Source of the DNA: Melieria omissa
Lineage: Eukaryota; Arthropoda; Insecta; Diptera; Ulidiidae
Assembly: GCA_963971225.1 (NCBI GenBank)
Contig: OZ020267.1
Coordinates: forward strand, 93,423,648-93,487,647
DNA length: 64,000 nt
Reading direction: 5' to 3'
Under the pieces are notes generated by a model that saw only the letters and a program-made list of their open reading frames with translations, searched no databases and was not told the DNA's origin. Of this stretch, positions 1-12,361 are shown one piece after another; the first letter of the stretch is position 1; each line of letters begins with the position of its first letter. The translations under genes and the position numbers were made by a program.

Positions 1-1334
1 ATTCATTTGTATTATGTTACATCGACCTCACTTAACAAACTGACAATTTGTATTTATGATTTTTATACATTGCAAAAAAAATTTGTGTGAAGACTTTCCT
101 CAACATTTACTTCGACATTTCGGTGAGAAACGATAAACGCCTTCAGCCCAACGACTAACTACACTTTGCAGTAGCGTTTCGAAGGAAAAGCAGGTAAACT
201 GCACACCACCCAAATTTTCAATTTTCAGAACTGACTCATGCCAATAACAAGTTGCACAGGTTACACAAACAAGAGCAAATGCAACAAAACAGAACTTTAT
301 AATTACAATTCAAATATTTCACTTGAAATTGGAATACAGCGAAGATTTGATATGGTAGCTTTAACATGAAATACCCGGCATACTAGAAGATTAGTTTTTA
401 TTTTGCAGCTAATCGCTTAAGAAATCGTTAGTTGTTATTTGATGACTTATCATGTTGGACAACTTTTGTTTACGTAGAGCACTTCTCATAACACAGCTCA
501 AAACCACCTAAGTTAATTCCAGTTTACAGGAATAATCTCTTTTAAAATTCGATTCATGAGTAGAGGTCATCCTGAATAGAGTACGTCCTTCATAACACAC
601 TGAATTCAAAGATTCAGGACACATATTTACTCATAGAAAAACCGAGGCAGCGATAACAACGTGGGACTCATTACGTACAAATTAAAAAAAGGGCAGAGTT
701 ACTGCTCTGTAATATAGTTTTGTATGCTAAATATATAAAATTATATATGTTTTGCACGTTATGAAACGTGAAGAAATTTTACATTAATTTACATTATTCA
801 TTACTGTCGCCTTATCAATCTGGATATTCTCTTAACTCAATATTAATCAATCATTCTCCAAAAATCTATCTTCACTTAAAATGCCGCTGTGCACTTCGTT
901 CGCGAAAATTACTTGAGTACAAAATTAAATGTTTACTTCTCATATTGAAGAGTACGAAATTACTACCAAATTTCAAATCTAACATTGAGTTTGCTCCTTT
1001 GCGCATGGCCACCGCCTTTTCTTATCTGAGCTTATACTAGTAAATAAATAAACTCCAAAGACATTATTGTACTTTATACACACAAATGCACAAAGTCTCA
1101 CCAATCCGTTCGTTCACATATCACTTCGTTCCTTCACTGCCTTCGCATTCTTACACACATCCATACGTATATTTACTGCATTGACTCATAATTTTACTCA
1201 ACACTAATTAGGAAGTTTTCAAATTGTCATTTCCGGCCATCATTTCGTTGTTTTCAATTTTTCTCTTCATCTTTCATCTCTACATTAAAAAACCTAAAAG
1301 AAACATACGCCTGTACGCACCCAATTCATCGACA
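1..1334. other. AT-rich non-coding stretch, nothing recognised
   Basis: The short open frames here (66-90 codons) have no domain signature and the composition is AT-rich. I see no tRNA-like, satellite or TIR structure before the Tc1-like element that begins at 1337. Confidence 0.5.
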
Positions 1335-1336
1335 TA

Positions 1337-2956
1337 CAGTGGTGAGCAAAATAATAAGAACAATACTTTTACTATTATGTTGGTATATATTTCAAGCAAA
1401 CAGTGTTGTTACAAAAACTTTTGATATACCCACATTATCTTAGCTGTAATTATCACACAAATTTTACTGTTTTACAAAAAATCGTATGACTACATTGTCC
1501 GACACCCGCTTTTTTTATCGATTTGAAAATAATTTTACTGTGCAAAAAAATAAGAACACGTTGTCAAACCTGTTCTAAAAGCGAAATTTTCGCAAATTTC
1601 ACTTAACGTAACGGTAAGTTATTGTATAAAAATATAAAAACTTGCATAGTACATGTTTAAAAAAAAATCTGTTTACTAACCATAGAAATGGGTCGCGGAA
1701 AAACTTGCACAAATGTAGAAAGACAAATGATCAGGGCGATGGTAGAAGAACGAAAAACATATCGCGAAATATCCACGATATTTAAGATATCGCTCTGCAA
1801 AATCCATAACGCCGTAAATTGGACGCCAAAACCAGAAACTCGAGGCCGAAAAAAGAAAACGAGCGAAAAAATTGATAAGCGAATTATAAAAGCGGCAAAA
1901 GACGACCCATGCAAGTCCTCAAAAGTAATTGGACTTGAATGTGGTGCAGAAGTTAGCAGCTCTACCATTCGCAGAAGGCTACGGGAGACCAATTTATACG
2001 GCCGGGTGGTGCGCAAGGTGCTGATGTTGCGGCCAAAAATTTTTAAAAGAACAACTTCAGTTTGCCAGAAAGCACGTAGCTCTCAGACCAATCGAAGTGG
2101 CGCAGCGTACTTTTTAGTGATAAAACAAAGGTAAACCTAGTTGGATCGGATGGCAAGAAGTATGTTCACCGCCCTGTCACCCGTGCGTATGACACCAAAT
2201 ACACGCAGAAGACTGTCAAGAATGAAGGTGGAAGCATTATGTTATGGGACTGCTTTGGATGGCACGGTGTGGCCCATACATCTCATAAAAGGCAACCTGG
2301 AGAGCCAAAAATACATTGACATACTGTCCACTGAAATGCTTCCCTATGCACAACAAGTTATGGGCCCTGGAGTCATTTTCCAACAGGATAATGACCTCAA
2401 ACACACATCTCGCTTGGCCAAAGATTGGTATGCAGCGCAAAATGTTATTCTTATGGAATGGCCCGCGCAAAGTCCTCACCTAAACCAAATTGAACATTAA
2501 TTGGCGGACTTAAAACGCGCCATTGGTACTAAAAGATTTAACAATACGGACGAATTATGGGCTGCAGCACAAATTTCATGGAATGCAATCCTTGTACAAC
2601 GATGTCGAGACCTTATTGACTCCATGAATAGGCGGTGCATTGCAGCGGAGTCCAGCAAGGGCTACAACACAAAATATTAAAAATAAGAATGGATTTGGTC
2701 TGTTCAATAGCAAAAATAATAGTAACATTTAACTTGTTCTTATTATTTTGAACAACTTGTTTTCTATGTTTTTGTTAATTACATTCTTTTCTTGGGCTGT
2801 AAATAATCTTGAAAATAAAACCATGCTTAGCCACTGTTAACAAACCTATAAGTAAAATGGTCTGCAAATTTGTATGGTTATTTTTTAATTGGGTTAATTT
2901 TTGTGCGAAGTTTAAATGCATACATATTCCTGTTCTTATTATTTTGCTCACCACTG
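1337..2956 (+). mobile_element. Tc1-like DNA transposon, IR/DR type, decayed
   Basis: A 1620-bp element whose ends are perfect 26-bp inverted repeats (1337-1362 and 2931-2956, beginning CAGTGGTGAGCAAAATAATA). It is flanked by TA on both sides (1335-1336 and 2957-2958), the Tc1/mariner target duplication. A related motif containing AAATAAGAACA recurs about 200 bp inside each end (about 1539-1560 and 2735-2754, inverted), giving the inverted-repeat/direct-repeat layout of some Tc1 elements, where each end carries two transposase-binding sites. The transposase inside is frameshifted, so this copy cannot move itself, although its ends look intact enough to be mobilised in trans. Confidence 0.9.
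1688..2680 (+). pseudogene. Tc1-family transposase, frameshifted remnant
   Basis: Residues 1-110 of the first frame (1688-2134) carry the paired-like helix-turn-helix region of Tc1 transposases, ending near RRLRETNLYGRVVRK. The frame is lost around 2030-2050; a second frame (about 2080-2260) holds the piece with SDKTKVNLVGSDGKKYV, and a third (from about 2260) holds LIKGNLESQKYIDIL, FQQDNDLKHTS and WPAQSPHLN. The aspartates of SDKT and QQDND fit the first two members of the DDE triad. An in-frame TAA (2498-2500) then replaces the usual Asn-Leu-Trp after NQIEH, and the C-terminal region continues to a stop at 2678-2680. There are thus at least two frameshifts and one nonsense codon. The start is the first ATG of the HTH frame. 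Confidence 0.88.
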
Positions 2957-2958
2957 TA

Positions 2959-5159
2959 TATATTTTCCTATAAATCGAGCAGCGTCTCCAGACTGAACAG
3001 AATGTGTTACTAATGATATATATGACATTCGAATTATTTGCGCTATGCAATAACAGTGGCTATCCAAAGAACCAAGTTGCAAATTCTGACACATTCCTCT
3101 TAGTATTCCACTTAATTCCGTCGATGAAACATTCAAATCTTTAACGAATTATTGGAATCTGTTGATCTCGGATCAAATTTAAAACGCAGATCTTGGACGA
3201 AGCATAAAAACGCTTACGCCATATATTTCACAAACTGCACTGGGTTTAAGTTTGCAGTCTTTTTAGCGACCTCAGAACGATCTTTAAGTCAATTTGTTTC
3301 GTGGACTGAGCTCATGAATTCATTCCTAAATGCACAAGCCCGGAATGGCCACCTTACATAAATGCCTGGTTCGGTAGGAGAATGAAATTTTTACATTAAA
3401 AAATGTCAGTCCGTCGCTGACCATTACGGTGTTGTGGTATGCGAAACTTAACCAAGCGCATGCGTGTTGGCGGTACTTTTTAATAATTCATAGCCGATGG
3501 CGCTGCTTCCGGTTAGCTAAATTCAACTTACTTTTTTGCTTCGACACTGCGTTGACGGAGTGACAAGTCTAGCTAAATGTTGTAGCAGTAAAATGAAACA
3601 CCATCTAGTCATATACAGGATTGGCGGCTAGTCTCAATTTCTACGATGGATTAAAGGGGTGACTACGGCTTAGATTTAGCAGTGCCTGTAATTGCGGCTA
3701 CGCACTCTAATGCATCTAGAATTTTGATTCACCCCCGTGCGACTGCAACAGAAACAAAGAAATCACTCACCGATAGTAATATTGGGTTCATAGAAATCTA
3801 CTCCAGTAATTAAAGTAATTTTAGATGCACTGAAACTTTTATAGATATTGCGGTGTCTTCGCATTTGGATCGAACTAACCGTTAAAGACGAATGCGTGTA
3901 GCCGATCAAGAAGGCGCGCGTATATGGCACGCTCGCTAGGTTAGCAGTCACTAACCTGCTCCCACCCATAGCCATATTCAACGGGCGAGCGGAAGAATGC
4001 TACTAGTGGCACCAGCAGCTGGACACATGGTGGTTGCAGCAATAGTCGCAAACAGACCGACACAAAGTCAAGCAGCCACTCAAACACACTCGAACTTTCA
4101 TCGCAACGCATCGGTTAGCAACAAATACGAAATACGGGCTTAGCGATCAATCTGCCGTCTGTCTGTTAGTAGTCAGTCGGACAAACGTACATTGACCATT
4201 GAGGTAGCGTTGCGGCAGGGATGAGTAAACAATAGATATTCACGCAACCAGCTTGCCGGCCGGCTGGCCATTGCCGCCTGCCCTGCTACACTCAGCACTC
4301 ACTGCCCTATTCACAATGTGTGAATCAACACTGCCTGTCGTGCGCGGAAATATAGCCAAGAAGCTGAGTACAAATCACCAAAGAAAAGCAAAAGCGAGAA
4401 CTCACACAATAACCGCAACGAAAGAGATAGCAAGAGAAATTAAAAGCGAAAGCGTCATCAAGAAAATGTCCCAGATTGTCTTTTTCGCTCTCAGCAAACA
4501 AAAAAACAAGCAACAACACCACTAATACTCAAATAGTGCGGCGCCCAACTTCGGCAGTCGCTCATCAGGACACAAACATTCAATTGGCAGCTAGTACAGA
4601 TATTTTCTTATTACAACTAATCATTATTTCACTTAATATTGAAGCACAATTCTAAAATAGTTAAAGTTTCAAACCACTTTAGTAACTCTGCGTCCAATTC
4701 TATACAATGTTCACCTTAATAACTTATCTCATTAATTCGTAGGAGCCATTGCAAAGTTCGAGTCTTCAATCGACGAATTATACATATGTAAGTAGAAACA
4801 TTCATTGGGTAAAATTTCAAAGGAAAAAGTTAAACACCCCAAAGTTACTGGCTTAGTTTCACTACGGTTTTTATTTGCGCCAAAGAAGACTCAAGATTGA
4901 AATCGGATCAAATACCTCTATTCCACAATAAAAGGTAGGCATCAAAAAGAATAAAAAGTGAAGAGTTTTACTTTCTTAAGCTGAAGAATTTATGTTTTTA
5001 CCTGTTTTCCTCCTTATCATTTACTTTAGCGAACTTCTGGAATATTTTTTTTCGCTGCTTTCCCACACACTAAAGGAAACCCTTTCCTTATTCTGGGCCC
5101 ACTGAGGATTTGTTTATTATTAGAAGTTCATATATAATATAATATATAATAAAAGTTCA
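2959..5159. other. non-coding stretch between two transposons
   Basis: Mixed AT-rich sequence with a more GC-rich part at about 3960-4560. Open frames of up to 90 codons on both strands show no domain signature. It may hold untranslated exons or regulatory DNA, but I can support none. Confidence 0.4.
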
Positions 5160-5161
5160 TA

Positions 5162-6366
5162 AGGGTTTTCCAACAAGAGGTGTTATTTTGAATCACCCGG
5201 TATTTCGGTAGCTGTCACTTTTGAAGCTTTTATTCTTTGACATTTGACAAGTAGAAACTACGCCATTACTAAAAATGGAACGATACACGCTTCAACAACG
5301 CATTGAAATTATTAAAATTCACTACAAAAATGGTGAAAATCTTGCAGTCACAGTTCGCAAAACTAAAGCATTTTTGGGTCGTCGTGAAGCACCTTGTCGG
5401 ACAGCAACACAGAAATTGGTGGAAAAATTCGAGCTTTTGGGACAAGTTAGTGATGTGAAGAATAAAACCCGTGCCCGTCGGTCAAGAAAAACTGAGAATA
5501 TTGCTGCTGTAGCCCCAAGTGTTGAAGGAAACCCAGGTTTGTCGATTCCTCGTCGTTCTTTGGAATTGGGCATTCCAAAAACGTCATTACACCGTATTTT
5601 GCATAAAGACTTGGGTCTTAAGGCTTATAAAATTCAGTTAACACAAGAACTAAAGCCGACCGATCATCAACAACGTCGTGTCTTTGCTGACTGGGTCCTT
5701 GAAATGCATGAAAATGATCCGGAATTCCATCGAAAAATCATCTTGATCTGGGGCTCGAAAAACCCAAGAGTTATTGTTGAGAAGCCTCTCCATCCTCAAC
5801 GGGTGACTGTTTGGTGCGGTTTATGGTCCGGCGGGGTCATTGGACCTTACTTTTTCGAAAATGAGGTTGGATCAACAGTTACGGTAAATGGATTGCGCTA
5901 TCGAGAGATGATTAATGATTTTTTATGGTCGGAGTTGGATGGTATTGATCTGGACAACGTTTACTTTCAACAAGACAGCGCTACGTGCCACACAAGCAAC
6001 GAAACCATTGCTCTTTTTTTACGGGAAAAATTTCCGGACCTAGTTATCTCTGGAAGAGGTGATCACAATTGGCCACCGAGATCTTGTGATTTAACACCTT
6101 GCGACTTCTTCCTTTGGGGCTACGTGAAAGATAAGATGTACGCCAACAGCCCAGCGTCGATTCAAGACCTCAAAAATAGAATTCGTGAGGCTATCGAGGA
6201 CATAGGGCAGCCACTTTGCGATTTGGTTATGGAAAATTCCATGAAAAGGATATGGTCCTGTAAGCGTGGTCGTGGTGGCCATTTGGCTGATGTTGTTCCG
6301 ATCATTTATCTCAAAAAATTGCATTTTGTTTGAATACCAAAATAACACCTCTTGTTGGAAAACCCT
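5162..6366 (+). mobile_element. mariner-like DNA transposon with 28-bp TIRs
   Basis: Perfect inverted repeats at 5162-5189 and 6339-6366 (starting AGGGTTTTCCAACAAGAGGT) bound a 1.2-kb element. TA dinucleotides lie beside both ends; the right side reads as if the original terminus was TA-CAGGG, so the left end has probably lost one base. The transposase frame fills almost the entire interior and stops 5 bp before the right repeat. The sharp TIRs suggest recent movement. Confidence 0.9.
5275..6333 (+). pseudogene. mariner/Tc3-like transposase lacking its first catalytic aspartate
   Basis: An uninterrupted 352-codon frame. The N-terminus (residues 1-75) is the helix-turn-helix segment often annotated DUF4817, followed by a second HTH around residues 80-125 (NPGLSIPRRSLELGIPKTSL). 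In this family FHRKII is followed by the SDEAHF-type motif that supplies the first catalytic Asp. Here FHRKII runs straight into LIWGSKNPRVIVEKPLHPQ, so roughly 18 codons including that Asp are deleted in frame. The second Asp (FQQDSATCHT) and third (RSCDLTPCDFFLWG) are present. The protein would still bind DNA but should be catalytically dead. The family comparison is from memory; the absence of any SDEA-like motif before QQDS is direct. Confidence 0.85.
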
Positions 6367-7761
6367 GTACATAGGCATACACACAAACATACACAATGTA
6401 TAAGAAAGCTATTCCGAGCGGGATACAGTACAAAGAAAAACGCAAACAATAACGCAGAAGAACGGGGGAATGTACTAACACTACAAAACAAACACAGCAC
6501 CATCACTAGCACCAACAGTTGAGCTGCACTTGGTTTACTGTTTATTATTATCTTATTTTTTTGTTTTCAATAAGTGTAAATAAATATATGAGTAACTTAA
6601 CGCGATTGCAGTCGTTTGCGTTTGCATTTCTGTGCGCGTAAGAAAATATAATGAATATATTTTTAACTAAGTGAAAACAAAACGATGACTGCAACAACGG
6701 TAATGGCATCAACGACGTTACCGCTGTCAACACCGGCTCTTCCGATTCTGCAACGAAATCAGTTCTCCACGTAACGCATCCGTGCGGTCATCCACCGCAT
6801 CATCCAATCCCAAGAGCCGACCACTCGGGCTGCCTGCCCAATGATCGATAACATCGTTGCGACGCCAAACGGCGTTCGGAGCAGCGATTAAGTGATTGCG
6901 ATAAGCTGAATTTTGCCGTGATGTGCGAAGATGGGGTGGGGTCTGATGGGCAACGCTGACAGCGGGAATTAGCTATGTCGAAGAATTTGTCACGAGCGTT
7001 TTATGTATATACAATGCCGTACACGATTGGAATTATTACAATTTGAACAGCAAAAAGTAAATAAATTATCAACTAACTGATGTACTTGGCAACCAACGAC
7101 GTACGACAAAGCACACACAATGGAAACGACAGCCGACAGTGCAACAGCCACAACTCCAGCAAAGGGAAGTCAAAGTGATCTTTGTTACTGTAATATTTCG
7201 CGCAAGGAAATTGAAGAGAATCAGGATGAAAGTAGCAAATGCAAAGTGCAAGTATGTACACTCGTATATGCAGAACACTCGTAAGCAATGACAAATGGAA
7301 AAGCTAGATGCGAACGAAGGAACAAGTTGAAGAGATAACCTCGACTTGGCCGTTCGACACAAGAAGGCAAAACATAAACGAGTGCAAAGCCCGTTTCTGC
7401 ACAGAACAGGAATAAAAGACAACAGCAAAAAGAATTAAAAGTGAAATTTACGTGCGAATCAACGAATGAGAAAAGAAGGATGATAAAACAGACTAACAGT
7501 AAGTGCCGAAGGTGGTGCCAGCAGGGACTTTGAATCAGCAATGTTAGGACAGAATATACAAACAAGTACGTTGGAACATGCAAGCAGACACACTGAACTA
7601 CCGAAAATCCAATTCTCAAGCAAGAAACTCTCGCCCACATATTGCATTGATACTATTTTTTTTTAACATACATACATAAAATCCCAATACACAAAACTAA
7701 TTTATACCAGATCCATCTCAGTACTATAAATCGAATTAGTCAACTTTTATGTTATTTTTAA
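6367..7761. other. non-coding stretch with one doubtful first exon
   Basis: No recognised gene. The minus-strand frames at 7069-7647 look like chance frames. One plus-strand stretch, 6685-6770, starts with ATG, reads MTATTVMASTTLPLSTPALP and onward, and ends at a usable donor (CCAC|GTAACG). It could be a small first coding exon but has no support beyond that. Confidence 0.3.
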
Positions 7762-7794
7762 CCCTTATGTGTGTGATGGGGTACCCGGGTACCC
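7762..7794. repeat. TTAA-associated end with a 16-bp palindrome
   Basis: TTAA (7758-7761) is followed by CCCTTATGTGTGTGAT and then the perfect palindrome GGGTACCCGGGTACCC (7779-7794). This matches the layout of the TTAA MITE ends elsewhere in the window, but no matching right end was found. A second palindrome (GGGTGCTGGAGCACCC, about 7907-7922) lies about 110 bp downstream. It could be a decayed piggyBac-type MITE. Confidence 0.4.
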
Positions 7795-7993
7795 AAACCA
7801 CTTTTATATCGAAATTTTACCTTCTTGCGGAAAACCTAGAAAGGTGAATCTTCGTGACAACTCCCAAAATGGTATTGTGTCTTTATTTTCGAGGGTTTAA
7901 TTCCGGGTGCTGGAGCACCCGGGTACGCCAATACATTTTATATGGAGTTGCATGGATTTCATAGATTTGTTTCTGTAAGTAAAACTTTCTTAA

Positions 7994-8120
7994 CCCATTA
8001 GAGCATAACATCCGATAAATCGGACGCCAAAAAAAATTTTTATTTTAGGAGTTATATATATTTTACTCAAGGGTTATCCTTTTAAAACAGTTTAATATTT
8101 TAACTTTATGCACTAATGGG
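7994..8120. mobile_element. 127-bp TTAA-flanked MITE (piggyBac-like)
   Basis: TTAA lies immediately outside both ends (7990-7993 and 8121-8124). The ends are inverted repeats of about 15 bp with one mismatch (CCCATTAGAGCATAA versus CCCATTAGTGCATAA). TTAA target duplication and CCC-starting termini are piggyBac hallmarks. A perfect palindrome TCCGATAAATCGGA lies 17 bp inside the left end (8011-8024). There is no coding capacity. Confidence 0.7.
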
Positions 8121-8124
8121 TTAA

Positions 8125-11100
8125 GTTAATAATTTGTAATAATCGATTTTGAGGAAACGAAAAAAATTGATTTTGGTTATATAAACTCAAAGATATTTTA
8201 TATTTGCAAGCCAGATCCAAAACAACTCTCTCGACTCTCACTTATCGACATTCGCCTTCAGCGGGTTTTCCCCGGGTACAGTTGACCTTGGAGATGATAC
8301 AAATTTCTTGCGTCACAAGCCCAAGTTAACTCATATTTTTCAGGTTTCGACTATATACATTGCGTAAAGCGTCCTTTTCGGTTGCTTTCACGCAAAATTA
8401 TGACACATATTTTACTTATAAAATACTTTTGAATATAGCTTTTGCTGTGCATATATTGTAGAAAGAATCGAGGCCACTACGCTGGCACACTACGCCGAAA
8501 TGGCTCAAGTCTGTATGCCATCTTTACCACTAAGTTCGATATTTCTCTTCGTCACTAGCATTCGAGTCATATGGTCAGTTTCTATGCAACCCGCAGACTC
8601 TGTGTCAGAAATGGAAAATTATTCATCACTTTTACTTTCGCATAGTATTTCTTGAATTTCAAATGTCAAAAATTATCGAGGGGAATGACCTTCCGTTGAA
8701 ATTTAAAGCCGCGTATAAATGGTATTCCCCTTTTTATGAAAGGGGATCCGAAATTGCAGAAAAATTCATTACTGGAAATTTTTTCAGCACACACACTAAC
8801 CCCAGTGTTTAGAGTTTATTGATAGCATATTTTTGTATCATAGAGTTGTGAAAGATCAATCAAGACTTCATATTTTACATAAGGTTTTCTGTTAGTGCAG
8901 ATATTTATGTATATTGAAGAAAACGCACTTCTTTCATAAACACTTCATTCTGGCTAATTCTAATATTCGCAATACTCAACCAGCCCGGTTAGGAGACTAG
9001 GACCCCGCTTTCCATAACCATCCTTAAGCTTTTAAATTTTTATACGGAAGAAAACTTAAATTTTAAGCTGACTTCATGCTAGTTATCTTGCATAGGCAAT
9101 TATTTTACTCTTTGCAATTATTAGCACAAAAATATGTCAAAATGCCGCGAACGATTTAAAATTAGACTAGGTTGAACCTGGAACAGTTTCAAAGTCACAC
9201 ACTGCATTTGACCTTGGCAGGAACGGCATACCCCACCCACCCGCATATTAACCAGCTATTTTTTGTTCCGGAGTATTTGGTGACGGCAGCAGGCCGCACG
9301 TATTCGAAGCCTGCACCACTCTATAACTGTTTCACACAAAAACAGGGAAACTGGGCGGCGAACGTTTTCTGCATCGATTACTTTTTGAGTGCCATAGTCA
9401 AGTCCAACATTTGCTGCTGGGTAATTGTGGCGAAAATACGATTAAAAAGGACTAGGACAAAAAGGAACTAGTAGGGCTGCGAAAAGAATGAACGAAACGA
9501 GCCATCGAACGAACGAACTTCGCATGCGGGCGAAATGAACTAGCGAGCAAACAGGCAGAGTGAGAAAGTACGAACACCGATGAACCAAGGCGAAGGCGAC
9601 GGCCATTCGAGTACAACAACACAACTGCCACAGCCTAGGTCGGTCTCAGCTCACAGCCACACCGGCTACAAGGCGGCGAAGCGACGCGACTGCGGCAGGC
9701 ACACCCAAACTGAACGCTGCGGCGGAGCTGTCGAAACAACGACAGGAATTAAGGAGCGGGGAGAAGACAATGACAATTGCACGAACGAAATGCACCAACT
9801 TCAATCACTACTATTCCACACACCCCTTCTGTGCGTAAAATCGCACAGAGCCGTCGCTACAGCGTTAACCCCAACCCACATTAATTAAAACCTAAAGCCC
9901 GATTTAAGGGATCTAGGGTAATCAGACTTGGCAACTCCTAATCACCCATACGCGCACCGAGCACGGGTGTATCTGACTGCTGCAGTTGAACAAAGGACGG
10001 GGTAGGACACAAATTAAAAACTGAACTTTTACCAGGAAAAAGTTAACTACCGCTTATTCCTCTGTCCACATTCCCACAACACAAATCGTTATACAGAATT
10101 TTCCACAATTTCTTTTCACATTTGTTCATTCCTCCAGCGCTTTCCATTGTTTAATACATGCAAATTTTAAATCGCACATTTTGCGAACAAAAATTCTCAA
10201 TTTACCTGCTTCTCGATTTTATCTCACTCAAATACTATTCGAAACGTTTGCAAAAAAAAAATGCACTTTTCACACAAATTTTGACAAAATATGCTCCCAA
10301 AAGTTGTATTTTTCTGCTTTATTCGTTTTCTTTATTTTTGCACTCCACCGTGTTTCAAACAAAAATGTCTGCTTATTTCGAGCGTAACTGAAGAATTGAA
10401 ACGCTTTGCTTGGTTCCTCGGCGCGACAATGCATATAATGCGGCAACGAAGACGCTCATCGAGGTGCCAGATCAGAATGATTCGTTTGCCGCTGTGGAAC
10501 AGATTTACGATCTCTTGACAATGTAGCGTTCGCATCGAAACGACCGCCTGCTGCACCGGTCAAAGCAATAAATTCAATCAAATTTATTTCAGTCATTAAT
10601 CGTTATCTTTCTGTATACTTTAGTAATGGATTTGTAACAATTTAGACCCTGCCAAAAAGAGCACATAAAACATATTAAGAACATTGCGAAAGTCTGGCAG
10701 CACCCAAAAAGAGGCTACCAAATCGACAGCGACAAAGCAACACCTTTCCACAAAGAACTACGAATTTCGGAGTACATTCCCAAAATTGAATCAGAGTAGC
10801 TTTCTTATAGCACCACCGTTCAAAACATTCAAAATATCTCAAGCTACTAGTCGCATCGTATAAATTCAGTCTACGACAACTTATTATTATTTTTTGGACT
10901 TTATTTTAACAAGAAGAGTTAATAATAGAGGTCAAGTATTTTCATAATTACTTTAACATTTCCTTCCTTAACCATTATTTCTCACATATATGTATATTAT
11001 CGAAAACAATATTTGCGTCTAAAAACATCCTCGGAAAATGTAAAGAAAAATCTGAATGTTTTTGAGTGTCCAAAATTTTATTAATTTTATATTTTTCCAA

Positions 11101-12361
11101 AGTTGATTTTTTCGTTCTGATAAAATTTTAATATCAATTGCCATATACCAAATCATGCAAGATTACCGGAGTAGTTGCTTAAGTGAATCTTCAGGATGTA
11201 TCAATTTGAACTAATATTCATTGAAATATATAAAGTCTGCCCCTGAACTGGGGAACAAGGATCGACATGTATGAGCTGCATAGCCCTTTCAATTTTGTCG
11301 AAACTGCTAAAAGTATGATTAAACAATAATATGTTACTGGTTTGCTACAAAATATACCCGAATATATTTTTTTTAATTCGATTCAGTCAAAGTATTTTTT
11401 GATGGTGTCAGAATCGATATGTCCGGTAATCGGATTAAAACATTATCGCGCATGATGAGCTTGCTAAAGATAAAGAGTTTTCACGACAGTTACAGTAATA
11501 TAATAATTGCGGCCAATACCCACTGGCAATCGAATGTATTTATATATAATATAACTTGAAGGTGACGTAAAAACTAAAAAATGAAAAGCCGTGGTGAAAA
11601 AATCAACATGAAATGGACTATCCCCGATGCAATCAATGAAATCAAAAACTTACTAGAAAGCATTGAAAAGGGGAAAACTTTAACAATGTTCCCAAATCTG
11701 CATAAGAAATCATGTTTTTAAGAATCAACTTAATCTTTCAGCGAAACAAGTTGAAACAGTTAATAGAATCTTATCAGGACATACCTCCTCCAATTCTACG
11801 TTAGCTAAATTCAAAGTTTTAGATCCGACCACATACTATCAGCTATGCAACATTTAACCATATCGGAGCAAATTACCCTTTATTGTTAACATTAATTTCA
11901 ACTGTAGATTTCATTACACAAGAAAGCTTCAGCTGGATCGGGACTTGACTAGCATTGGAGCTCTTACATTCATCTCTCAATAATCCTTGACCAGGAGGAA
12001 CTTAACAACACATAAAATCAACTTTAATTTATATTACTTTGTGAATGGCTTTACATTCTACAAGAATCGGCGAAATAATGTTCTGTTCAGAGTAGCTTAA
12101 GCCAATAATAAAATCATATCTAAAAAATAATAAAGCAAACAAATTTATGTTGCTTATTACTTATTACGTTGCAATAATTTTCTTACAAAAAGAACCTTTC
12201 TTAACAGCAATGCAGTAACCGAGTTTGGCAGCACTGTGTGCATTTGACATGAGCACAGCAAATATTGGTTGAGACTCGCCAACTTTGCCAATCCTGGTCG
12301 GTGTAAAGAAACGCAGAAAATTGTATTTTGATGAGCTCTGTGCAAGAACTAAGATGGCACA
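8125..12361. other. long non-coding stretch before the FRS2-like gene
   Basis: Mostly AT-rich, with a GC-richer patch at 9480-9850. I see no domain-bearing open frame. A plus-strand open stretch at about 10394-10525 ends in TAG and is followed by AATAAA at about 10568; it might be a last coding exon of an unknown gene (see findings). Otherwise nothing is recognised. Confidence 0.4.

Noticed and set aside
7069..7647. Overlapping Cys/Leu-rich minus-strand frames of up to 139 codons
   Set aside because: Several overlapping frames, no domain, no splice or poly(A) context; probably chance frames opposite a purine-rich strand.
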